A program made the translations under genes and the position numbers. From Nodosilinea sp. FACHB-131 (GTDB lineage Bacteria; Cyanobacteriota; Cyanobacteriia; Phormidesmidales; Phormidesmidaceae), in contig NZ_JACJOF010000017.1 in assembly GCF_014695395.1 (NCBI RefSeq), positions 62,001-126,000 of the forward strand: 64,000 bases of DNA, written 5' to 3'. Under the pieces are notes generated by a model. That model saw nothing but the letters and a program-made list of their open reading frames with translations. It had not been told where the DNA came from and ran no database searches. Below are positions 1 through 7,897 of this stretch, piece by piece. How positions within the stretch are numbered: position 1 is the first letter of the stretch; every line of letters begins with the position of its first letter.

Positions 1-887
1 CGATAACCTCCTGAAGACTCAGATTGAGCGCTGCTCAAACTAGAGGGCAGGCAATCAGCTTCAGACTCTTGGGGAACTACGCGTTTCAAGGAACGACCTC
101 CTGTAAACCAGCGCTTAACAACCTATGAAAGCCTCACTATCCATCTGATGGAGGCACTGCCAGTCGGCAGAAACTCTATCGTTAGGGGAGCAACAAGGCA
201 AGGTGTTAGCAGAAGAACAACAACGGATCGACAGATTAACGCCTCGGCTAGGTAACATTACCCTGCTTTCGGCAACCTAGGCAAGTTTACATGACTTAAC
301 ACGAAAATCAATACCCAGGGGTTCTCTGTCATTTCCCTGAACACTAGGCTCGTGACCGGGAACTTGATGAGCACAACATAAACGTTTAACCCCAAAAAAA
401 AGTATTTGGCAAGCGTATTGTTTGGGCTTGACCGAGCCGACTAACTGTAGCGTCTGCCTGGTTTCTAGGGGCATAAACTACTGTGGCTAAAACCTCAAAC
501 CTTTACCCACTGGGCTGATCACCTACAGAGCAAAACATACAATTAGACCTCTATAACCAATGGCAGATGTCGAGCCAGAAACCATCAAAGTAGGTTATAT
601 GAATTTCTTATCTCGACTACCTCAATTTTGTATCCTCGGAAACCGCTTATTTTTATGGCTGGCTTTTTAACGCAATTTTGCTCTGAAAAACGCCTGCATC
701 AGGGGTTTCACCCCTTTATGCCTACGGAGTGGAGGCACTAAAGACTCGATAACTCAGCTCAGTGATGCTATAGACATGACATTACTCGATAGCTATCAAC
801 CATTGACCATTCCTGCCCTCGGCCCTCGATGTGTCCTTTAGCGAATATCAAATTCTGGTTAGCTAGGGCAGACCCTAGCGCTCGAGA
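1..887. other. Stretch without a convincing gene
   Basis: No reading frame here has a recognisable protein. A short plus-frame stretch ending at the TAG at 278-280 (about 149-280) reads as a charged Gln/Glu/Arg tail resembling the C-terminal tail of Uma2-type proteins, so it may be the remnant of such a gene, but this is weak. A hairpin of AGGGGT, TTC, ACCCCT lies at 701-715. The sequence is richer in stops and A/T than the coding regions that follow. Confidence 0.5.
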
Positions 888-1391
888 CTAAGCTAGGTCT
901 TCGTTACTGGCAATGGCTGGTGTGTGGCGTGGGTGAAAGAGGTGAAGCTGGCGCAGGGTCTCATAAAGGGCTATGGCGGCGCTTACGGAGAGGTTGAGAC
1001 TGCGCACAACGGTACGATCCATAGGAATGTAGGCAGTTTCGTCACAGGTAGCCAGGACTGTCTTCGGAAGTCCTTCGGTTTCGCTACCAAATAGGAGCCA
1101 GTCATCGGGGCGATAGGTCAACTCCGTATAACTACATCGCCCAGAGGTACTAAAGCCAATGGTTCGCCCTCCCTGCTGGCGCTGCTGAACAGAGAAAGCA
1201 TCCCAGTCGGTGTGCAGGGTGAGGTTGACTTGGGGCCAGTAGTCGAGCCCGGCTCGTTTGAGGGCGCGATCGCTGAGGTCAAACCCGAGGGGGCCAACGA
1301 GGTGTAGGGGAGTGGTCGTAGCGGCGCAGGTGCGGGCGATATTCCCTGTGTTTGGAGGAATCTGGGGCGTGACTAAAACAATGGTTGGCAT
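888..1391 (-). CDS. trmL: tRNA (cytidine(34)-2'-O)-methyltransferase, SpoU/TrmL type
   Basis: Predicted 167-residue SPOUT methyltransferase that 2'-O-methylates the wobble base of leucine tRNAs using S-adenosylmethionine. The N terminus (PTIVLVTPQIPPNTGNIART) is the usual TrmL opening. The knot motifs are visible: FGSETEGLP, and IPM followed by VRSLNLSVSAAIALYE, which form the cofactor pocket. Length fits the small, domain-free TrmL subgroup rather than TrmH or RlmB. I chose the ATG at 1389-1391; a TTG five codons upstream is possible but would only add a short tail. Function is family knowledge; the exact tRNA target is inferred. Confidence 0.9.
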   Translation of the reverse strand: MPTIVLVTPQIPPNTGNIARTCAATTTPLHLVGPLGFDLSDRALKRAGLDYWPQVNLTLHTDWDAFSVQQRQQGGRTIGFSTSGRCSYTELTYRPDDWLLFGSETEGLPKTVLATCDETAYIPMDRTVVRSLNLSVSAAIALYETLRQLHLFHPRHTPAIASNEDLA

Positions 1392-1630
1392 AGATAGGAG
1401 AACCAAAATACGGGAGAGAGCCGCGAGTAAGAGATGAATTTAGGACAGCGGTGGAAATGTCCAGGGGATATAGATTTTATTAATACTTCCCTCAGTAGTT
1501 TTACTCTGTTCGCAAACTGAGCGAAAAAGCGGGGATCGGGTTCCACTGAAGAAAGTTTTCCTTATTGTGCCTATAAGTAAATTTTTACTTAGGCGGCCGC
1601 GATCGCGGCCCTAACCCTAAGAAACTTCCC

Positions 1631-2782
1631 CTAGGCGGCACAGGGTTCGCACAGATCGCGAGCCAACATCCCCTCACTGGCTGCTACCTCAGCGATCGCA
1701 TTTTGTATCACCTGCTGCACTGACTGCCCTGCTTCGTGCTGCTGCAGCCACCGCTGGGCCTCGTTACCTTCCCGCAGAATTTTCTTCACCGGGCTGAGGA
1801 AGCAGCTAAGCCCGTTGGTCTTGGCAATCGGCCACACCTCATCATAGAGTTGCTGGATCCAGTCACGGGCCAAAATTGGGCGGCCGTCTTGCCAGTGGCG
1901 CAGTTCGGCCTCCAGGCTCTGGCTGGCGGCGGCCATCTCGTTGGCATCGGTGAGGGCAACCAGGTCATCGTTGCGGCTGGCGACCGGCAGCTCACTCAGG
2001 ATCAGCGGGTCTAACTCTGGATCTTGGATTAGCTGAATTAGGCGCGCTTCGAGCAGGGCTGCCACCGCCAGTAGCGCCACGGGGTCACTGATCAGGTCAC
2101 AAATGCGCAGCTCTAAGCGGTTGAGGTTGTAGGGGCGGCGATCGCCATTGGGCCGCACCGAGGACCACAGGTGACGCACGTTTTGCATGGTGCCTGCCGC
2201 TAGCTCGGCTTCCATCCACTGAATATGGTGAGCGTGGCTAGTAAATAGAGGGACCTGGGCCGGAGTTTTGGGAAACACCTGCCAGCGGCTGGAGTGGGAT
2301 CCGGTTGCCCGCCCGCCCAAGAATGGCGATGAGGCGGTGAGGGCTAGGTACAGGGGGGCTTCGACCCGCACCAGGCGACAGGCCCGCATCAAAATTTCTG
2401 GATCCGAGATGCCGATGTTGATATGAACGCTGGCGGTGACCACGGTGGTGCCGTAGGTTTGCTCAATGTAGGCGTGATAGGGGTTGCTGGGGTCAGAGCG
2501 GTAGAAGCGATCGGTATCTCCTAAGGCAAGGGTGCTGCCAGGCACGAGGGTGTAGTTGCCCAACCCCCTGAGGTAATGGCGCAGCTCGTGGCGAGGGCGC
2601 ACTAGCTCACACAGTAGTTTTTCGTACTGGCACAGCGGTGGGGTGGTGTACTCAACGTTGCGGCTGTCGGGCTCACGCACGAAACCATTGAGATCCGCCA
2701 CAATCCGATCGGAGAGACCGACCACATCCCCGGTGGGGGTGCCGGTATACATCTCAATTTCAAACCCTTTAGACAGCAGCAC
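1631..2782 (-). CDS. gshA: Glutamate-cysteine ligase, cyanobacterial type
   Basis: Predicted 383-residue enzyme joining glutamate and cysteine with ATP, the first step of glutathione synthesis in the cytoplasm. The opening (LLSKGFEIEMYTGTPTG) and the central block SVHINIGISDPE followed by NLNRLELRICDL are those of the cyanobacterial GCS2-like ligases, unrelated in length to the enterobacterial GshA. The GTG at 2780-2782 is preferred as start: GAGGA precedes it by five bases and the N terminus then matches the family; another GTG lies eight codons upstream. The tail ends in CEPC, and C-terminal cysteines like these could be redox-sensitive, which is inference. The next gene upstream on this strand is rnhA, about 130 bp away. 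Confidence 0.88.
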   Translation of the reverse strand: MLLSKGFEIEMYTGTPTGDVVGLSDRIVADLNGFVREPDSRNVEYTTPPLCQYEKLLCELVRPRHELRHYLRGLGNYTLVPGSTLALGDTDRFYRSDPSNPYHAYIEQTYGTTVVTASVHINIGISDPEILMRACRLVRVEAPLYLALTASSPFLGGRATGSHSSRWQVFPKTPAQVPLFTSHAHHIQWMEAELAAGTMQNVRHLWSSVRPNGDRRPYNLNRLELRICDLISDPVALLAVAALLEARLIQLIQDPELDPLILSELPVASRNDDLVALTDANEMAAASQSLEAELRHWQDGRPILARDWIQQLYDEVWPIAKTNGLSCFLSPVKKILREGNEAQRWLQQHEAGQSVQQVIQNAIAEVAASEGMLARDLCEPCAA

Positions 2783-2911
2783 GGCATTCCTCGCTGAAGA
2801 CGGCACTCTATATATATTCAGTCAGTTGATCGTTGTTCTCATCCTATCGGCAACCCGGTTCCCCGTTCAGGTGCCGGGGAGGGAGGGTCGCAGACCCCTA
2901 AAGGAGGGTCG

Positions 2912-3406
2912 CTAGGAGAATGCTGCCGTTGTCAGGGCGATCGCGCGTTTAGCAGCATAGGCGCGAGCGATGGTGTCGCAGCGCTCGTTGCCGGGGTCCC
3001 CGGAGTGGCCGCGCACGTAGATCCACTGCAAGGGGCGATCGAGGGTCTGGTTCACCTCGGTGGTGACGCTGTCCAAGGCCTCCCACAGATCGCGGTTAAG
3101 CACGGGCTTTTTGGCTGAGTTAACCCAGCCGCGCCGCTTCCAGCCGGCGATCCACTGGGTGATGCCCTTGAGAACGTATTCGCTGTCGGTGTGAATGGTG
3201 ACGGTCTCGGTTTGGCCGCTGTCGCGCAGCAGGGTCAAACCGGCGATCGCCGCCTGCATCTCCATGCGGTTATTGGTGGTTTGGGCTTCGCCTCCCCCCA
3301 ACTCATGGATGCCGCCGTCGGCTAGGTAGAGCACCGTGCCCCAGCCGCCGGGGCCAGGATTGCCAGAACAGGCACCGTCGGTATAGATTCGCTGAATGAT
3401 GGCCAT
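2912..3406 (-). CDS. rnhA: Ribonuclease HI
   Basis: 164-residue ribonuclease H type 1, which cuts the RNA strand of RNA-DNA hybrids (R-loops, primers). The four metal-binding carboxylates are visible: Asp10 in YTDGACSGNPGPGGWG, Glu49 in NNRMEMQAA, Asp74 in IHTDSEYV and Asp144 in GNERCDTIA, with His134 in the flexible loop RGHSGDPGNE. The basic handle region (AGWKRRGWVNSAKKPVLNRDLW) is present. Length is normal for bacterial RNase HI and there is no N-terminal hybrid-binding domain. It lies upstream of gshA on the same strand, about 130 bp away; no functional link is implied. Confidence 0.95.
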   Translation of the reverse strand: MAIIQRIYTDGACSGNPGPGGWGTVLYLADGGIHELGGGEAQTTNNRMEMQAAIAGLTLLRDSGQTETVTIHTDSEYVLKGITQWIAGWKRRGWVNSAKKPVLNRDLWEALDSVTTEVNQTLDRPLQWIYVRGHSGDPGNERCDTIARAYAAKRAIALTTAAFS

Positions 3407-3487
3407 TGGTTCGATAGAATCCTCAAAAGTCGTTGGTTCAGCCGTGAAAGTTTAGGTTCCCAGGGGGCATGTTAAAGGTAAGACCGG

Positions 3488-4006
3488 ATGTCCTCCCCGG
3501 ACACCATACATTCAGGTCATGGGCAGGGTGCACCTACTATCGTCACGGTTTATCCCAACGGTGAAGTTAACCCCATGATGCTACGAGAACTAAAAGCTTT
3601 TGAGGCTTGCTGGCTAGATCTTAAGGATGTTTATCCGACCAGCGGCCAAGACAACATGTTGATTGCCCACGCTATGGGTCAGATGGTGGATTGCCTAGCT
3701 AAGCCCAATCAGATCGAGCAAGACCTGCCCAACCATTTACAGGGGCTCTTTCGGCGGCTGGCGCTGGCCTACTTTCAGGGATACTCCCCCGCTGAAGGGC
3801 CGTTTGAGGCAGCTGTAGTTGCTTTGCCCATTCCCCAGCCCTGTCCCCACAGCGATCGCCAGCGGCGGCAAGATATCTCAGCGGCGGTCGAACGCGTCAA
3901 AGCCCTGGCCCAACAGACCCAGTCCCGCATGTGTACCTCTCGGGGACAGGCGGCCCAGTGCGCCACCTCAGAGATGGAGACCCTGATTATTGAATTTTCA
4001 GATTGA
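3488..4006 (+). CDS. Conserved hypothetical protein
   Basis: 172-residue soluble protein that I cannot assign. It has no signal peptide or membrane segment. The N-terminal half is a mixed alpha/beta region (TIVTVYPNGEVNPMMLRELKAFEACWLDLKD is split here only by description), followed by helical segments. The C-terminal third contains a Cys-containing stretch (SRMCTSRGQAAQCATSEME) and an acidic end. It is 71 bp upstream of dnaX on the same strand, so it could be cotranscribed with it, but no pathway link can be seen. A bona fide gene is likely because the frame is long, starts with ATG and fills the gap between rnhA and dnaX. Confidence 0.6.
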   Translation: MSSPDTIHSGHGQGAPTIVTVYPNGEVNPMMLRELKAFEACWLDLKDVYPTSGQDNMLIAHAMGQMVDCLAKPNQIEQDLPNHLQGLFRRLALAYFQGYSPAEGPFEAAVVALPIPQPCPHSDRQRRQDISAAVERVKALAQQTQSRMCTSRGQAAQCATSEMETLIIEFSD

Positions 4007-4077
4007 CTGGCCCCAAACTGCTCAGGAGAGTTAGGTTAACCCCCCAGAGATAGGGGCCGGCACGGTATCTTAGTGCT

Positions 4078-7000
4078 ATGGCCTACGAACCGCTGCACCA
4101 CAAGTATCGCCCCCAGACCTTTGGCGCTCTGGTGGGGCAAGATGCGATCGCGACTACCCTCACCAGCGCTCTCAACCAGCAGCGCATTGCCCCTGCCTAC
4201 CTATTTTGCGGCCCCCGGGGCACGGGCAAAACTTCCAGTGCCCGCATCTTGGCCAAATCACTCAACTGCATTGCCCAAAATCACCCTACCCCAAACCCCT
4301 GCGGCATCTGCGAAACCTGTCGCTCGATCGCCAACGGCTCGGCCCTCGACTTCATTGAAATCGACGCCGCCAGCAACACCGGGGTCGACAACATTCGTGA
4401 ACTGATCGAGCGCGCTCAATTCGCCCCAGTGCAGTGTCGCTACAAGGTCTATGTGATTGACGAGTGCCTGACAGGCGACTCCTTAGTCCTCACCCAAGAC
4501 GGCCTAGTCAGGATTGACGATCCTTCAATCGAAGGCAAGCAGGTGCTTAGCTACAACGACCAAACAGCCTCTTGGGAGTTTAAGCGAGCTTTACGTTGGT
4601 TAGACCAAGGCACCCGAGACATTTTGGAAATTCAGACGACTCATCGTAAGATCAGATGTACTGGAAATCATTTAATTAGAACTGATCAGGGATGGGTAGC
4701 CGCAAGGGACATCAAATCGGGGAGCAAGATCTTGTCCCCTGCGCCTGTGGCTGCGGCACCCTCATCAACAGAGTTGGCTCTGACCGACGACTTCGCCGTT
4801 TCGTTGGAGGGCACCAGTTTAAGGGCAACACCTACGGCCAAAAGCCCTACAGCCTGGAGCTTATCCTTAAGCAAGCTAAGTTCCTGCGGCCAAGTTGCAA
4901 ATGCGGCTGTGGCGAAAAGCTGGGTATCCCAAAATTTCTACAGCAAAAAGGAAAAGGACTCAAAAGCATCCAAAGTTACTGGGAGAAACACCCTTATAGA
5001 AAGGGGCATGGGCTTTGGGATCTCAGAACCGAGCACCTCAACGAACAGCTCGAACCACTCTCTGCCGAAACCCTTGGGCTTATCTACGGCACGTTGCTGG
5101 GGGATGGATCTATCATTTATCCCAATAAATACAGCAGATTTCCCCGCCTGGCCTGGACTCATGGAGAACAGCAACGGGCATGGATGGAATACAAAGCATC
5201 CCGTCTTTCTAAGTTGCAGCCGAGCCTATACAGCACAGCCAATGCCGGCTACGGTGCAACCTCTATCTGTTGTCGAACCGTTTGCCACCCTGAACTTGTC
5301 CAGGTCCTCGACCTCGTTAGAAGCGGCGGTGGACGGAAAGTCGTTTCCTGTGACTGGTTATCCCAGATTTCTCCAGAAGGACTTGCCTGGTGGTACATGG
5401 ATGATGGCTCCCTCAGCCTCAGCCCCCAAGGCAGCCCCCAACTTCAGTTCCATACCGAAGGCTATTCCAACGCAGAAAATCAGCTCATTGCTGAATGGCT
5501 CACCGACTTGGGTTACTCAGCAAAAGTCAGATCCTACACAAAAGCCTTCAGCGGCAAGCGATACGACTACATCGCAATGGGGGCAAAGGCGGCTCGAAGC
5601 TGGCTGGTCGATCTGCAAAAGTTTTCCATTCCTGAAATGGACTACAAATTTGGAGACGGTCGTATCTGTCTGCCCCGCTGGAGTTGAACCGGTCTATGAC
5701 ATCGAGGTTGAAGACAACCACAACTTCGTTGCCAATGGGCTGTTGGTTCACAACTGTCACATGTTGAGTACAGCGGCGTTCAATGCCTTGCTCAAAACCC
5801 TGGAAGAACCGCCTAGCAATGTAGTGTTTATCCTCGCAACCACTGACCCCCAGCGGGTACTGCCGACGATTATCTCTCGCTGCCAGCGGTTCGACTACCG
5901 GCGCATTCCCCTAGAGCCGATGATCGCTCACCTGCGAAAAATTGCTGACCAGGAGGCGATCGCTATTAGTGACGAAGCCCTGCGGCTGGTGGCCCAGGTT
6001 TCCCAGGGGGGCCTGCGCGATGCCCAGAGTCTGCTCGATCAGCTCAGTCTGCTAGCGCCTCCTGTAGAAGCCGATGCGGTGTGGGACCTGGTAGGAGCCG
6101 TACCCGAGCGCGATCTGCTGGCCCTGGTGCAGGCCATCCTCAGTGACGACGGCACCACCGTGCTCGACGGTGCCCGCAAGCTCATGGATCGCGGCCGGGA
6201 GCCGCTGATTGTGCTGCAAAACCTGGCCGGGTTCTACCGCGACCTGCTGATTGCTAAGACGGCAGGCGATCGCCACGACCTAGTCGCCATAACTCCTCCC
6301 ACCTGGGCTGACATGCAAAGCCTGGTGCAACCTCTCGACCCAACGGTGCTGCTGCTGGGGCAACAGCACCTGCGCAGCGCTGAGGGGCAGGTCAAAAATA
6401 CCACCCAACCTCGGCTGTGGCTGGAAGTGACGCTGCTAGGACTGTTGCCCTCAACACTGGCAGGGCAAGCCGGTGGAACTATGAGTGCAGGGCGGCCGTT
6501 GGGTGCGATCGCCCCTCCAGACCGTCCGATCGCATCAAGCCCCCCGACTCAGGTAGCACCGCCAAGCGTCAGTCCACCGTCATCAGTGCCACCGCCTACC
6601 TCGCCAGACCTGGCGGTACCGCCGGGAACTGCCAATGGGACAGCACCAACGCCGGCCCCCGTGCCTGCCGCCGCATCAAATTCTCCCCCCAACAATGGCC
6701 AGAACGCCCCGCCCGCCGCTGAAGCCATCCCATCTCCTAACCTGGGGCAGCTGTGGCTTCAGGTGATAGCCGTGCTAGAGCCCCTGGGCACCCGCGCCCT
6801 AATGCAGCAGCAGGGCAGCTTGCTCTTTTTCGACGGTGTGGTGGCCCGAGTAGGCATTAGCTCTCGGCCATTGTTTAAGATGGCGCAGGGTCGAGTCGAG
6901 AATGTGGAAGCAGCCTTTCAGCAGGTGCTCAACCACAAAGTGCAGGTTTCCCTAGAGGTGCTGCCTGACCCAAAGCCTGAGGCCCCAGCCCCCAATATTT

Positions 7001-7347
7001 CTCAGGCGCCGGGGCAGAAAAACATCACCCCGCCCGCCCCAGTTGTTCTCAGTCCTCCTCCCCCGCCGGTCGTTTCAGCATCCCCCGCAGAATCGCTAGC
7101 AGAACCGGCTGCAACTCCTGAACCTGCTCCTGCGGCAGACCCCAGCCCCGCTGCTCCTGCGCCAACATCCCTACCTGCCATCGCCAGCGACTTTGACCGA
7201 GCCGTAAAAAACTTTGCCCATTTCTTTAATGGGCAAGTGGTCGACTTAGACGAAGATCTGAGCCCAGGGCTCGACCCAACCCTGCTGAAGCCCTCAGAGG
7301 CGGCAGCTAAGCAACCTTCCCACGCCGACAAAGACGTGCCGTTTTAG
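4078..7347 (+). CDS. dnaX: DNA polymerase III subunit tau/gamma precursor with intein
   Basis: 1089-residue precursor of the clamp-loader ATPase. Residues 1-129 hold the start of the AAA+ domain: Walker A GPRGTGKTS (45-53) and zinc cysteines C64, C75, C78 and C81. Residues 130-559 are a 430-residue intein. The sequence resumes at Cys560 (CHMLSTAAFNALLKTLEEPP), with sensor 1 (ATTD) and the GGLRDAQSLLDQL block. Removing the intein gives a 659-residue protein and restores the Walker B box VIDECH, which the intein splits between DE and CH. The C-terminal part has Pro/Ala-rich linkers around a conserved block (LGQLWLQVIAVLEPLGTRAL). I see no A-run slippery site in the C-terminal half for a tau/gamma switch. 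Splicing is inferred from the motifs. Confidence 0.95.
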   Translation: MAYEPLHHKYRPQTFGALVGQDAIATTLTSALNQQRIAPAYLFCGPRGTGKTSSARILAKSLNCIAQNHPTPNPCGICETCRSIANGSALDFIEIDAASNTGVDNIRELIERAQFAPVQCRYKVYVIDECLTGDSLVLTQDGLVRIDDPSIEGKQVLSYNDQTASWEFKRALRWLDQGTRDILEIQTTHRKIRCTGNHLIRTDQGWVAARDIKSGSKILSPAPVAAAPSSTELALTDDFAVSLEGTSLRATPTAKSPTAWSLSLSKLSSCGQVANAAVAKSWVSQNFYSKKEKDSKASKVTGRNTLIERGMGFGISEPSTSTNSSNHSLPKPLGLSTARCWGMDLSFIPINTADFPAWPGLMENSNGHGWNTKHPVFLSCSRAYTAQPMPATVQPLSVVEPFATLNLSRSSTSLEAAVDGKSFPVTGYPRFLQKDLPGGTWMMAPSASAPKAAPNFSSIPKAIPTQKISSLLNGSPTWVTQQKSDPTQKPSAASDTTTSQWGQRRLEAGWSICKSFPFLKWTTNLETVVSVCPAGVEPVYDIEVEDNHNFVANGLLVHNCHMLSTAAFNALLKTLEEPPSNVVFILATTDPQRVLPTIISRCQRFDYRRIPLEPMIAHLRKIADQEAIAISDEALRLVAQVSQGGLRDAQSLLDQLSLLAPPVEADAVWDLVGAVPERDLLALVQAILSDDGTTVLDGARKLMDRGREPLIVLQNLAGFYRDLLIAKTAGDRHDLVAITPPTWADMQSLVQPLDPTVLLLGQQHLRSAEGQVKNTTQPRLWLEVTLLGLLPSTLAGQAGGTMSAGRPLGAIAPPDRPIASSPPTQVAPPSVSPPSSVPPPTSPDLAVPPGTANGTAPTPAPVPAAASNSPPNNGQNAPPAAEAIPSPNLGQLWLQVIAVLEPLGTRALMQQQGSLLFFDGVVARVGISSRPLFKMAQGRVENVEAAFQQVLNHKVQVSLEVLPDPKPEAPAPNISQAPGQKNITPPAPVVLSPPPPPVVSASPAESLAEPAATPEPAPAADPSPAAPAPTSLPAIASDFDRAVKNFAHFFNGQVVDLDEDLSPGLDPTLLKPSEAAAKQPSHADKDVPF
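4465..5754 (+). mobile_element. DnaX intein with a nested out-of-frame endonuclease gene
   Basis: The intein covers codons 130-559 of dnaX. Block A is CLTGDSLVL with the nucleophile Cys1. Block B is CTGNHLIRTDQGWVAA. Blocks F and G are VEPVYDIEVEDNHNFVANG and LLVHN, followed by the +1 Cys of the C-extein, so all residues needed for standard splicing are present. Between about 4740 and 5690 the dnaX frame reads as a Ser/Thr/Pro-rich sequence with no domain signature, while the -1 frame encodes a LAGLIDADG endonuclease. From memory the Synechocystis DnaX intein has a similar length and site; I cannot verify that here. A two-indel sequencing artefact is the main alternative, but the dnaX frame staying open through the whole region argues against it. 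Confidence 0.88.
4692..5687 (+). CDS. LAGLIDADG homing endonuclease encoded in the -1 frame inside the intein
   Basis: 331-residue protein in a frame one base back from dnaX, wholly inside the intein. Residues 17-41 and 69-106 each carry a C-x-C-G-C-G cluster followed by a basic stretch and a Gly-His (Cys17/19/21...His41; Cys69/71/73...His106), likely metal-binding DNA-contact modules. Two LAGLIDADG helices follow: TLGLIYGTLLGDGS (127-140, catalytic Asp138) and EGLAWWYMDDGSL (229-241, Asp238). Those helices are of the kind seen in intron-type LAGLIDADG enzymes. The frame has a TGA at 4683-4685, nine bases upstream of the ATG, and stops at 5685-5687, where block F begins. No strong ribosome site is visible (CAGGG abuts the ATG). 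Its likely role is cutting intein-free dnaX alleles. Confidence 0.85.
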   Translation: MGSRKGHQIGEQDLVPCACGCGTLINRVGSDRRLRRFVGGHQFKGNTYGQKPYSLELILKQAKFLRPSCKCGCGEKLGIPKFLQQKGKGLKSIQSYWEKHPYRKGHGLWDLRTEHLNEQLEPLSAETLGLIYGTLLGDGSIIYPNKYSRFPRLAWTHGEQQRAWMEYKASRLSKLQPSLYSTANAGYGATSICCRTVCHPELVQVLDLVRSGGGRKVVSCDWLSQISPEGLAWWYMDDGSLSLSPQGSPQLQFHTEGYSNAENQLIAEWLTDLGYSAKVRSYTKAFSGKRYDYIAMGAKAARSWLVDLQKFSIPEMDYKFGDGRICLPRWS

Positions 7348-7415
7348 GGCGATCGAGTGCTACGTCTGAAATCTCAACTCGAAGTTAAACAGGATCCGGT
7401 ATCAGCTGGTCTCGT

Positions 7416-7769
7416 TTACCCGAAGGTGCCGCCATTCCAACCCCACATAGCACCGGGGGCATCGGCGAACTCGATATAGGTACGATTTTTGGGCACTCCC
7501 AGGGCGGTCTCTAGCTGGGTGCAAAACTCCTGGCTCATAGCGTGGGTTTTGGCACCGCCCATGGTGCCCACGCTCTTGATCTCGACGTAGCACACGGGCT
7601 CCGTCGTGCCGCCAAACGTCATGGGTATGTTGGCCTCAAAAGCTGTCATCACGTAGGATTCTGGCTTGCCCAGGTGGCTGGCTAAACTGGCGGAAAGCTC
7701 CTTCAGCAGCCCTTCAACCTTGGCCTGCTCGGGGGAGGAGACAGATGTTTGAACTTTGATCAGAGGCAT
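7416..7769 (-). CDS. MIF-family tautomerase (phenylpyruvate tautomerase-like)
   Basis: 117-residue member of the macrophage migration inhibitory factor superfamily. After removal of Met1, the N-terminal Pro of PLIKVQTSV would be the catalytic base, as in known tautomerases. The repeated beta-alpha-beta layout (LLKELSASLASHLGKPESYVM, described as helix and strand; AFEANIPMTFGGTTEP; TYIEFADAPGAMWGWNGGTFG at the C terminus) matches cyanobacterial homologues, and the length fits a trimeric MIF. The physiological substrate is not known for bacterial members. It converges on the end of dnaX and lies downstream of a flavin reductase gene, from which an inverted repeat separates it. Confidence 0.82.
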   Translation of the reverse strand: MPLIKVQTSVSSPEQAKVEGLLKELSASLASHLGKPESYVMTAFEANIPMTFGGTTEPVCYVEIKSVGTMGGAKTHAMSQEFCTQLETALGVPKNRTYIEFADAPGAMWGWNGGTFG

Positions 7770-7811
7770 GGGCGGGGATTAGGGGTGAGGAAGACGGGGA
7801 GGGCGGGGGAA

Positions 7812-7893
7812 ATGGGGAGTTTTGAATTTTGAGTGTTGAGTTTGAACCTCAGTGGTACAACTTAAAACTCAAAACTGAGAACTTAAAACTCAT
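7812..7893. repeat. A/T-rich inverted repeat between two minus-strand genes
   Basis: A left arm of repeated GTTTTGA/ATTTTGAG units (about 7817-7843) faces a right arm rich in AAAACTCA units (about 7862-7892). Together they can form an imperfect hairpin between the flavin reductase and tautomerase genes. A purine-rich tract (about 7770-7815) borders it. It could act as a transcript-end or stability structure; it encodes nothing visible. Confidence 0.5.
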
Positions 7894-7897
7894 CCAT

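Noticed and set aside
277..474. 65-codon minus-strand frame
   Set aside because: No ribosome site, no family resemblance, and the region has no coding-like composition.
4686..4740. Programmed -1 frameshift site leading from dnaX into the endonuclease
   Set aside because: No standard slippery heptamer in the right register was found, and a frameshifted product would lose the C-terminal splicing blocks.
4740..5690. A two-indel sequencing error that hides a normal in-frame intein endonuclease
   Set aside because: It would need two separate compensating errors near the edges of the endonuclease, and it does not explain why the dnaX frame is free of stops for about 330 codons. It is kept only as the alternative to test.
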